Shown here: positions 34,782 through 43,119 of the stretch, piece by piece
How positions within the stretch are numbered: the first letter of the stretch is position 1
How the letters are laid out: every line of letters starts with the position of its first letter
DNA from: Asparagopsis taxiformis
Taxonomy: Eukaryota; Rhodophyta; Florideophyceae; Bonnemaisoniales; Bonnemaisoniaceae
Length of the DNA stretch: 64,000 nucleotides
Direction: 5' to 3'
Assembly (NCBI GenBank): GCA_030407315.1
Contig: JALQPE010001703.1
Span: forward strand, 1 to 64,000
Program-made: the position numbers and the translations under genes
The notes under the pieces: generated by a model
Told to the model about the DNA's origin: nothing
The model's database searches: none
Seen by the model: only the letters and a program-made list of their open reading frames with translations

Positions 34782-35298
34782 CTACTTATCGGAGGACGAG
34801 GAGGCCTTAGAGGCTTTAGCGGCTTTGAGGGTCTTCTCGATGCCACGGTGGCGACTACCGCGGAGGTGGTTGTCGAACTCGCTCTGGGTGCGAACGATGA
34901 CACCGCAGGGCTTGCAGACCTTGAGACCACCTTCCTTGAGGCGTTCGATAGTCTTCTTGTGTCTAGAGCCGCTAAAGTGTGCGACTCTAGACTCGGCGGA
35001 GTTGAGGAAGACGTTGCAGTGGTGACACCTCGAGCGGTTTTCCTTCTTGTGAGCGGCGTACTTCTTCTTGTTATCCCTCCTTTCGGCGATGCTATAGGCT
35101 TTGCGGAAGACCCGGTCTTGAAGAGACTCCCCCTCGCGACGAAGCCTGGGAGGCTGCTCGTCGGTGCGCGGTTCCACGCGGTCTTCGTCACTGCTAGACA
35201 CTGCAGAGAGAAGAGAACAAGAGTGTTAGAAGTTATACCGATCAATACTAAGGTCTAAACCTTGAAATAGACCGAAAGGTGAAAGGTATAAACTTACT
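34782..35298 (-). CDS. Zinc-finger accessory protein, start codon created by splicing
   Basis: A 139-codon frame ending at 34782 encodes two perfect C-x2-C-x12-H-x5-H fingers (CHHC...HFSGSRH and CKPC...HLRGSRH). These are of the U1/JAZ type, which bind RNA or double-stranded RNA. The N-terminus is acidic and Arg-rich and the tail is Lys/Ser-rich. No ATG exists anywhere in or upstream of the frame. Removing the 35201-35297 intron joins the last base A of exon 1 (35298) to TG at 35200-35199, giving ATG TCT AGC with A at -3 and the frame exactly correct. The protein would therefore be made only from spliced RNA. It lies 183 nt before the Gag-Pol ATG. Role not known; a regulator, RNA chaperone or silencing suppressor is possible. 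It could also be a captured host gene. Confidence 0.7.
35201..35297 (-). other. 97-nt spliceosomal intron in the copia leader
   Basis: Sense-strand donor CAA|GTAAGT (35297), branch-point CTAAC at 35229-35225, a pyrimidine tract (tcttgttctcttctctctg) and acceptor GCAG|T ending at 35201. All four signals are consensus-like, and the branch A is about 25 nt from the AG. Confidence 0.75.
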
Positions 35299-35478
35299 TG
35301 TGGAAACCGTTGACAATGAAACCAAACGTTCGATGAGTTTATTCGGTGATAGGTAGAGGCTATAACGCTATACCGATCAGGACAAGGTCACTGTCTTACA
35401 AGAGCAGGACCGAGTTGAGAAAGGTATAGACTAGCCAGTATAAAAGCAAAGGTCGATTCCAGTAATTGGGCCTTCAGT

Positions 35479-35552
35479 GGCCCGGTAGCCGAGTCGGTTG
35501 GACGGTCCACGGAGATGTATAGATCCTTGGTTCAAACCCCAGCAACGACGCT
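35479..35552 (+). ncRNA. tRNA-like segment (Pol III A and B boxes), antisense to the copia leader
   Basis: TAGCCGAGTCGG (35486-35497) fits a box A and GGTTCAAACCC (35529-35539) fits a box B; their spacing equals that of a class I tRNA. The D-stem pairs. The acceptor, anticodon and most of the T-stem do not, so this is not a functional tRNA gene. It could be a tRNA-derived SINE head or a tRNA mimic. The 3' side to about 35710 contains repeated gatgacagg / cagtgtgacac words. Confidence 0.45.
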
Positions 35553-35950
35553 GGCCAAACTTTTTCCTTCGCAGGAGAACCGAAGATGAAAGAATGATGT
35601 CACCGGATGACGATGACCCAGAGACGGATGGCAAGATGACAGAGCGTCAGTGTGACACAGTGTGGATGACAGGATGTCAGTGTCAGTGACAGGATGACAC
35701 AGTGTCGGCGCGGAGCGGCGACAGAGGTGCGCGGCGGCCGCGGAGGAACGCGATGATGGCCGCGGGAGCGTGGAGGAGACGCTCAGCAAGTCCGCGGAAG
35801 CGCGGGAAGGCGCAGAACGGAAGAAAAGCGCGCAAAACAAGAGACGAGAAAACGAGGCGAGAACGAGACGGAACGAGACGAAATAGGTAAGAGAACGCCG
35901 ACGCAAACGACGCACTTACCGAGGCGCGAGAGATATTGAAACGACCTACG

Positions 35951-35970
35951 AGCGCGCTGGGCCCATAACC
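35951..35970 (-). other. Primer-binding site for half-molecule initiator tRNA-Met
   Basis: On the sense strand GGTTATGGGCCCAGCGCGCT follows the 5' LTR with no gap. It is complementary to the anticodon stem-loop of eukaryotic initiator tRNA-Met (CTGGGCCCATAACC), not to a tRNA 3' end. Drosophila copia and yeast Ty5 use such an internal half-tRNA primer. Confidence 0.85.
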
Positions 35971-36586
35971 TTTTGAAACGAAATGGTCGCTTGCCGAGCG
36001 TTTATTGAATCTGCGAGCTCACTACATTATTTGTATTCTCGCCGAGGTGCGCCGGCGGTGCTAAGGACAGCCTGTTAATAGCTGCTCCAGACAGTCTGTC
36101 ACTGACAGTCTGTCCTGGTAAGCACCCGCTGCCAATCTGGTACACGTGGGCTTCTCTATCATATCGTCCACACGTGTACACTAATCATAACATTTTCCCT
36201 GTGCCATGATGGCAACCCATCCTGGCTTTTCTAATTACTAATTGAAAGTATGACAAACAAATTGAAACTTCAGATGCTGTTATCTCCGTGAAGAAAGGTC
36301 GTAGAAGCTTCGGAGAAGTTGCTACCCGACTAATTCGGGCACGCTGAACATGATGAGATAGGTTTCGGAGCGCCTAGAGCACTCCTTCTAGGAGAAATCG
36401 ATGGTTAAAGTTTTCTCACGTAACTGAGCCCCTCAGGGCCTATTACAGTGAGTGCTTCAACCGTTTTTCAACGAGGAACACGATGAGCCATATTTCAAGG
36501 CTCCTAGAGGACTCCTTCATCGAGATTTTCACAGGATATTCTCGAGATTGAGTGCTTCTGTTGCTGCGACTCAATTATTCGCAACA
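35971..36586 (-). repeat. 5' LTR of copia element
   Basis: Appears identical to 29902-30517. It contains the internal repeat-rich word cagacagtctgtcactgacagtctgtcc.. (in part) and the copia promoter. Confidence 0.93.
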
Positions 36587-36591
36587 TTGAC
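36587..36591. other. Target-site duplication TTGAC (right)
   Basis: Matches 29897-29901. Confidence 0.85.
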
Positions 36592-37334
36592 GAGAAAGAG
36601 CAATTTTTGGTGATGGGCCTGGCGGTCCGGGAGAGCTGACGACAAGCCCAATGAAGAACTGTATACCACAATTTTGAGTAGGGTTACACTCAGGACTGGG
36701 TGATAAAACTGTCAGGTGATCACCCGGCCGAGCGTATTCCCGGAACGACTCTTTCTGAAGGATGAAGGCGGACCCATATGAATGCGGGGAGACCGAAAGC
36801 CTACTATGAAATGTGGCACCGGAGTTTATCCATGAAGAAGATGTGATAGCTTTGAACGACTCATGGCTGGAAGATAGTGATTCATGTTGGAAAAGGGAAC
36901 TGAGAGTAGGTAGAAAATCCGCAAAGCGGCAAAACCACCCTACAGGTGTCCCGAGCCTCGGTGGTGTGGTAGAGCAAGCGAATCTTGCGTCAACCGCCAA
37001 TAGCGAGTATACCCCGAAAGGTCTGCCGGTAATACCGGGTGAAGGTTGGGGGGTGCTCACGCACGAAGTGCGTATTGATGGAGCGAAAGACGTAACCCGT
37101 CGAGCTGTACAGCTTAAGCTAATTCGTCCTAGAAGGATAGAAAAGAGCGATGCAAACACTGTTCAGTGGAGTCGTAAATTCCACGTGAGTTTACGTTACC
37201 TCTAAAAGGTTAAGCACTCTGGCTAATCCAGAGGCGTTTTATACTAGTCTAAGTTACTGTAAACAGTTAGGGTAGGTAGACAGTTAGGAATAAATATCCT
37301 TATGTGCACCAATCAGATCCCTGATTATGGCGAC
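36592..37334 (-). promoter_or_regulatory. TATA promoter module, copy B, and 5' part of the transposase unit
   Basis: On the - strand the order is ggatatttattcctaac, TATAAAA (37243-37237), agcca.ag, ggtaacgtaaactca, acagctcgacgggttacg, gtatactcg, gctctaccac and ggtggttttgccgct. This is the same order as in copy A (12480-12792 plus 23943-24050). Downstream the - strand reaches ATG codons near 36880 and then a frame (HPVLSVTLLKIVVYSSSLGL...) that joins across the copia element to the transposase. This makes copy B the promoter of that transposase gene. Long frames on either strand here (36575-37159 -, 36813-37205 +) overlap the promoter and are not called. Confidence 0.55.
37330..37334. other. 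Target-site duplication GCGAC (left)
   Basis: Identical to 50815-50819, flanking gypsy element 2. Confidence 0.9.
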
Positions 37335-37995
37335 TGTGGAACAACGTTAGTTCTAGAAGTAGCTGGTACGAGCCAGTGGACACGCTGTCCTTACGAAACG
37401 AAACGAGCAGTCCACCCGCTGGTGTTTTGACTGTATGTTAGAACGGGAGAAGGTAGAGTGGTTAGCGAGTAGACACGAGCGTCACGACGCAACAATCCAC
37501 GCGAGGATTACGTTAGCACACGAGGTGGCACGTCACCGGAGGCGCTCTCGACCAAGCCCGGAGGCACTACACGCAATCAGCCTTACGTGCGGCGATGGGT
37601 AGGGAGTACGCAGCTCGACGGAGACGAAGCCTCGTTAGGCAAAACGTAAACGTAAACGTAGAAGTCAGTCGTAGACTAGAGCCGTTGCTCGATCGTTGTC
37701 TTGTCCCCTTTCCCTCCCGGCACGATGCCAATACCTATATGGCCACGATGGCATCGCTTTACAGTGTAAACACTGCTCGTAACGTCCCCGAATGGGAAAG
37801 GACCTTGTGGGTCACACGTAGGGACCCGTTGGTCCGTTGGCCGTTGCCAATACGTTCGTTGCACACGTGTGCAGGTTGCGCGCGCGCATGCGCCAGCAAT
37901 GTTCGTTCATTGCTGTCGCCGGTCGTATCCGCCGAAATTCGAATTCCGCGGAAAACGTAAATATTTGCAATTTCGGAATTGCCACGTATACTACA
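37335..37995 (-). repeat. 3' LTR of gypsy element 2
   Basis: On the - strand it begins TGTAGTATACGTGG and ends GTTGTTCCACA. It is a near-identical direct copy of 50154-50814. Confidence 0.95.
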
Positions 37996-38010
37996 CAGCC
38001 CCACCCCCAC
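37996..38010 (-). other. Polypurine tract, gypsy element 2
   Basis: On the - strand gtgggggtggggctg abuts the 3' LTR. Confidence 0.7.
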
Positions 38011-38377
38011 ACGTGGACGTCCCGGCCACGCGAGGCCCGTCAGGACGCGCCTGAGACACGGGGCCGTGGCGCCTTTTCGGGTACAACTGCGGACGTGGCA
38101 GTTGTCCCGAAAAATCTCGTTGAAACGTACATGGCCCGGTTGGCTGATCGAATCGCCACGGCGCCGGAGCGCGCGCGTGCGCTCCGGCTCTTTCGTAATC
38201 ATCGCGGCCCGCCCGTTGGCGTCGTACGTCAATGCCTCGCTTAGGCGTTTTCCTGCAACGGATGCAGTGTCCAATTCCACCACGCGGGTGTGCGTCAATT
38301 CAGCGCGATACGAGCGCAGGCCGCGGCCTTTTCGTGAATCTGCCAGCGGGCATTTCGACAACGGTCGTCCGAAGGAT

Positions 38378-38384
38378 ATTTAAG
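38378..38384 (+). promoter_or_regulatory. TATA box of the antisense gene
   Basis: TATTTAA in ggatatttaagccgcgg, 207 bases before the ATG at 38591. No ATG occurs between the two, and the interval is pyrimidine-rich, as expected of a short 5' UTR. Confidence 0.55.
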
Positions 38385-38590
38385 CCGCGGCTTAACGTGA
38401 TAGCGATCGTCGCTCACCCTTCCTCTCACCATCGTCATCCAGGCCGTTGCCTTTCGTTCTCCCTTATCCTCTTCCCCCGCTGGGTACTACTACCTCCGTT
38501 CCTTTCGTTCTCTTGTTCCGTTTTGCCCGCGTGGCTTTCGTTCTCGTGCTCGTTGCACTATTCGTCTTCGTTGCGTACGAACTGACCACG

Positions 38591-40819
38591 ATGGTCACTA
38601 CACGTAGCACCGACGCTAACACCCCGCGGCCCGCCGGCTCTGCTGGAGGTGGAGCGAGAACCCCTTCGCAGGGCGCTCCCTCCCTCGTCGGGGCCGGTGC
38701 GCCGCCAGCGACGGAAGCGTCCGTCGCGCCCGCCCCATCCGTGAGGGCGGGCGAAGCCGTTGCTTCGCAGGCCGTCGCCTCTTCGTCTCGCCCGATGGCT
38801 CCGTCTCGCCTGGTGGCTTCCGTGACGCCTGCCGAGGCTGCTAGGGCCGTCGCCCCACGTGATGATGACGCAACGGCGTCCGACTCGGGGAATTCGTCAC
38901 CCGTCATTCCGGATGCCGCGGCCCCTTCGATGGGTGTAGCCGCGATGGCAGCGGCCGCTCGTTCGCGTCGTGCTGTGGCGGCGGCCCGCACGGGCGTGCC
39001 TCGTCGTGATGGCTCGCCGCGTTCTCCTCGCCAGGACCCCTCGCCGGAGGGTGGTGACCCCGTTGGGACGGTCGGCACCGCCTCACGTGGCGGTGCGGCG
39101 CTAAACGTAGGCGTCCTGACCCACGCGTGGGCTGCGTTGCCCCGCGTGGGTATCACGGATGACGATCTCGCCACGTTGGCCAGAGATCGTCTGGACGCCC
39201 GCGCGGTCGTCGACTATATGCGTTCCGCCGAAGATACGTGGGGGCGAGCAGCCGGGCGTCGTTTCGCCAACGGGCCGCCGGGATCGGAACGTTACCAGAT
39301 CCCGGCGTCGATACGTTGCGACCGCTCGTGGTTGCGTGACGTCAACGACGCGATCTACGTCGACCGTATGGACGCATACTTATGGAAGGGGACGCCCGAG
39401 GAACCGCCGTTCATCTCGGTGGCGTCCGTATTCGTATGTCCGCGGACACTTTCCGAAAGGCAACGTGCCGAATGGAAGACTGCTCTTTCGTTGAGCGTCA
39501 TCTCCAAAAGCGTCGTGTCGTACGATGACCACTTCGCTCTCCGCCACGTGAACGCGGACGACTATCGTGTGTCGCACGCGTCAGCTCCGTGGGTCGTCCC
39601 GAGCGAGCTCTACTTCCCGCCGTTGCCGGAAGTAGTCGAGGAGTTTCCGTACCCCCGTGGGTCGTCCACGTTATTACCACGCGTGGTACATTATTTCACC
39701 GATGCCGTGAAGGACGCGCCTGCCCCCGTGAAGGAACGTTTCCTTATGGCCGTGGACATCGAACACGCAGCGATGCTCGCGTGCTCGCTATTCGTGGAAC
39801 GTCGTGTGTTCGGGCGCGCGTGCCTACTGCCGGAGTCCACGTTGGACTTCCTGGCCGATTACGAGATGCTTCGTGCAATCCCGGTTGACGGTTCCGACAC
39901 GTTTGTCTCCGTCACCAGCGCGTTGGCTGAGGTTCGCGGCGCCCTTGCGTTGGGGCCGGAGTATCGGGTTATACGTCCCGATTACGCAAGCGGCGATAAC
40001 CAGGAGTTCGTCTCCGTTCGTAGCGATGGGGCTTACGTGCCGCGGGTCGCGTCCCGTTCCGAACGCCGTCGTGGCAATCGTGCCGGTTATTTCGGCGGCC
40101 TCGGGGGCAACGAGCGCCCCCGAGGGACGCGTTCTAGCCGTCGTGGCCAACAAAACGAAGCGCCGCGTGCGCCGGATCCTCGAGAGATCGTGCCACGCGA
40201 GGCTACGGGAGGGGGCAACGTTGCCCAGGTCGGTCGTCCGGATGTGGCCACGCCGGCCGAACGCGCGCCACGCTTCGTGAGCCTGGACGACCGCGTCTCC
40301 GATGAGGATGCCCGCCGGCTTCTCGGTACGTCGATGTCCGCTCCGCCTCGTGCGGACGGCTGGGTTATCCGTTCCCTCATCTCGTCCGTGGCTCGCGCAG
40401 CCGAAGAGTTCAGGGCCCAGACGTTGGACCTGACTGCCCGCTTGGCAACGGAACGCGCGATTTCGGAGCGTCTCGCCGCGGCGACTCGTAGTTACGCGCC
40501 GCCCGTTGGCGTTCGTAATGAACCGTACGGTTACGCGAGTGGCGGCGGCTTCGGCGACCCCGTCGGGTATGGTCACGCAGCGGCGTACCTGCCACGCGAC
40601 CCCGCTCCGGCGCGCCCTTCGGATACGCGCAGTCACGGGACTGCGGATCCTTACGCTAGGGATCCCGCGTCTCGTCGCGAGCGAGCCCCCGTGGTCACGC
40701 AGACCGTCGATCCGTACGCGCCGGGCTTCGTTCAGCCCAGTCGCAGCCGCAGCCACGATAGCCGCGGCGAAGGCCCTGGTCCGTATGACCCTGCGGGCAA
40801 GCGTTCTCGTCGCTACTAG
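38591..40819 (+). CDS. Antisense protein of gypsy element 2 (unrecognised, 742 aa)
   Basis: Intact frame from ATG 38591 (ccacgATGG, good context) to TAG 40819, opposite to gag-pol. Residues 1-170 are Ala/Ser/Pro-rich and probably disordered. A globular middle (about 175-480) contains DDDLATLARDRLD, DAYLWKGTPEEPPF and LPEVVEEFPYPRG segments. An Arg/Gly-rich basic patch (about 495-540) follows, then a predicted coiled coil (about 600-660; SVARAAEEFRAQTLDLTARL). The tail is Tyr/Pro/Gly/Arg-rich and ends KRSRRY. I recognise no family. Intactness, good start context and its own TATA box argue for a real gene. The basic patches suggest nucleic-acid binding; that is inference. Antisense ORFs at this site are known in some plant Ty3 elements, but no relation is shown. 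Confidence 0.75.
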   Translation: MVTTRSTDANTPRPAGSAGGGARTPSQGAPSLVGAGAPPATEASVAPAPSVRAGEAVASQAVASSSRPMAPSRLVASVTPAEAARAVAPRDDDATASDSGNSSPVIPDAAAPSMGVAAMAAAARSRRAVAAARTGVPRRDGSPRSPRQDPSPEGGDPVGTVGTASRGGAALNVGVLTHAWAALPRVGITDDDLATLARDRLDARAVVDYMRSAEDTWGRAAGRRFANGPPGSERYQIPASIRCDRSWLRDVNDAIYVDRMDAYLWKGTPEEPPFISVASVFVCPRTLSERQRAEWKTALSLSVISKSVVSYDDHFALRHVNADDYRVSHASAPWVVPSELYFPPLPEVVEEFPYPRGSSTLLPRVVHYFTDAVKDAPAPVKERFLMAVDIEHAAMLACSLFVERRVFGRACLLPESTLDFLADYEMLRAIPVDGSDTFVSVTSALAEVRGALALGPEYRVIRPDYASGDNQEFVSVRSDGAYVPRVASRSERRRGNRAGYFGGLGGNERPRGTRSSRRGQQNEAPRAPDPREIVPREATGGGNVAQVGRPDVATPAERAPRFVSLDDRVSDEDARRLLGTSMSAPPRADGWVIRSLISSVARAAEEFRAQTLDLTARLATERAISERLAAATRSYAPPVGVRNEPYGYASGGGFGDPVGYGHAAAYLPRDPAPARPSDTRSHGTADPYARDPASRRERAPVVTQTVDPYAPGFVQPSRSRSHDSRGEGPGPYDPAGKRSRRY

Positions 40820-43119
40820 GTCGTTCCTAGGTTAGTTCGTAGGCCACGTCGGCTCTAGCATCGTATTGCCTCGTAAACTTCGTCTTGTTTCTTTGCGTAA
40901 TCGCATGGCTCCGTTGAGCTTCGTAATTTGCGTTTGGCAGGTCGTCTGCAGAAGAGGAGGGGTTTAGCGTTAAGCCCCTCCCCACAATTTTTTTTGTTGT
41001 GGCGTCTACCCCGTCGGGTGTCGTATGGCTTACGTAGCCCGTGGTTCGAGTTCGCGGCGGCGCGTGCCCGTTGGCAGGTTCGTATCACACGCAATTATTC
41101 GGCAAAGCGGCGGCGCGTAGCGGCGGCTTTTCACTGCGAGTGGTACGTTAACCTCGATCGTAGAGCCCGTTGGCTTGCGTATCATTTAGTAACTAACTCG
41201 AAAATCGTTTCCGCCGTCGTTTCTCGTTCGGATAACCCCGTCGGGTGTCCAATTTCGTTGAGCGTTCGAGCTCCTTAGCGCGTAGCACATCGGTGCCAAT
41301 TTTAATTTGCTCCGATGAGCTGGGTGAAAATTTCGTCGAACGTCAGACCGACGCGCGTGTGAGTCGGTTTGACGTTCTACGCCGTGGCGTGTACGCAGTA
41401 ATTCGTCGCAGTACGTTGCGGTTTCGTTGACGACGTGGTGGCCGGCGGGCTTGGCTTTTCGTACAGCCGTTGACGTCATTAGCGCCGTCGCGCTTCGCGT
41501 TGCCGCGGCTTCACGTTGGCCAGTGGCGTTATCATTTTGTAACTATCTCGGAATTCGTTTCCGCCGTCGTTCCTCGTGCGGATAACCCCGTCGGGTGTCG
41601 AATTCCGTTGAGCGTTCGAGCTCTCTGGCACGTAGCACGTCGGTGCCAATTTTAATTCGCTCCGGTGAGCTGGACGAAAAATCCGCTAAGCGTCAGGCCG
41701 ACTCGCGCGTGAGTTGGCTTGACGTTTCACGCCGTTGCGTGTACGCGGTAGTGCGTCGTGGTGCGTCGCGGTTCCGTAGACAACGTTTTTGCCGGCGGGC
41801 TTGGCTTTTCGTATAGCCGTTAACACCGTCATTAGCGCCGTCGCGCTTCACGTTCCCGCGGCTTCACGTTAGCCGGTGGCGCAATCGTTGCGCTAGTCCA
41901 CTTCGTGTGGTGGCGTCGTTCGCCGCAGCGTCCGAGGAGCGTTTCGTTAGCTCATTCGTTATGTGGTGCGACGTGCACCTGGGCATACGTAATGCTCGAC
42001 CTTTACGCCGTTGCGTATTCGTTCATTCGACTTGCGAACCCGACGGGGACGCGATTGACGCAGTCGCTTCGCATGCCCGCGGGCGTTTGAGGCTGTTACG
42101 TGAGCCAACTTTTCGTCGGCTTGTTGCCTTCAGCTGTGCCGCTTACGTTGGCTACCAGCTTGTACGCCGTTGCGTAATTCCGTTTCGTTACGTGCGTTCG
42201 ACTGGCCGGCGGGCTTTTCGCTTTCGCGCGTCGTTCGTTATGCCCGCGTGGCAGGACACCGTTGTGTCGTTCCGTGGTTGCCGTACGTGGCTACAGCGTT
42301 CGGCGTCGTGCCTCACGATGGCGATACGGTTCGCCGTCCGTCGTCGCGGCCTCGTTGGCTCGTCGTTCGCACGCTTTACTCGCGCGCTTCGTGCGCTGAG
42401 ACCCGTTGGTCTAATTCGTCGGCTAACGTATAGCTTCGTTCCGCTTCGTGCGGGGAGTTTCGTAATGAGGCCGTTGCCATCTTCGTTGGGGACGCGTCCG
42501 TCCTACGTCGTTTCTCCGCCTACCGGCGTCACGTTGCCGTTAGCTCGCGAGCTGTTTGGCGTTGACCTCGTTGGTCGATGCGACTCGTTGTCAGCGGTTG
42601 TCCACGGGGGCGTACGATGGCTCACGTGACATGCCAAAATTACGAAATTTTCGGGGCACGCGTGTCCCGAGATTTGGCCGGATTAGCGCACTGTAATCGG
42701 CCCGATTTTTCGTACCGTGCGTCCATGGCCCGCTGGCCCACGTATAATTTTTCGCGCGAAAAATCTGACGTGTTGTCCGTCCGTGGCCCGTGGTGTCGTC
42801 ACCTTTGCCCGTGGGACGGTCAACACTGTCGAGCCAGTCGTGGCTCTTCACATCGTGTGAATCGTCCGCGCGTGGACTCGTCGTCCAATCTTTCGTTGGC
42901 GCTCGTGCCTCCACCAACGTATGGTGTCGAAAACGAAAAGAGCGACGGCTCTAGCACGCATCGCGCCCCCCAACGCAAGGGTGGACGTCCCGGCCACTCG
43001 TTGTGCCTTCGCTTCTCGTTCGTGCGGCTCGTCGCCTTCGTTTGTTGCATCGTGCAACGTCGCGCACGCGTGCGCTTAACCCGACGCTCGTGTGCGTTTT
43101 CGGGGGCCGTCGTGGCCTT
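40820..43119. other. Gene-free spacer between the convergent antisense gene and pol
   Basis: T/G/C-rich with frequent ttcgtt and gcgt words. It contains a tandem duplication: gataaccccgtcgggtgtc at 41231 and 41581 marks two ~350-bp units spanning about 41180-41890. The GC-rich composition produces long empty frames (for example 41907-42629 and 42578-43585 on the + strand) that I do not accept as genes. Confidence 0.6.

Larger units (their letters stand above)
34600..35963 (-). promoter_or_regulatory. ATG-free 1.36-kb RNA leader of the copia element
   Basis: Scanning every line, I find no ATG on the sense (-) strand between the PBS (ATG at 35964-35966) and the Gag-Pol ATG at 34597-34599. Roughly twenty would be expected by chance, and the opposite strand has many. 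The only ATG at the PBS is followed six codons later by TAG. The arrangement suits a ribosome scanning from the RNA 5' end to Gag-Pol. Confidence 0.85.
29902..36586 (-). mobile_element. Apparently intact Ty1/copia retrotransposon
   Basis: Two 616-bp LTRs (29902-30517 and 35971-36586), seemingly identical, flank a single 1365-codon polyprotein frame. The PBS and PPT are adjacent to the LTRs and a 5-bp TTGAC target duplication is present. Identical LTRs and an unbroken frame point to very recent insertion and probable competence. The 1.36-kb leader is unusually long and carries an intron, a zinc-finger ORF and a tRNA-like segment. The element sits inside the transposase pseudogene in the same orientation. 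Confidence 0.95.

Noticed and set aside
36575..37205. Overlapping ORFs on both strands (194 and 130 codons)
   Set aside because: They cross the copia LTR edge or the shared TATA promoter module. The transposase continues in a different frame.
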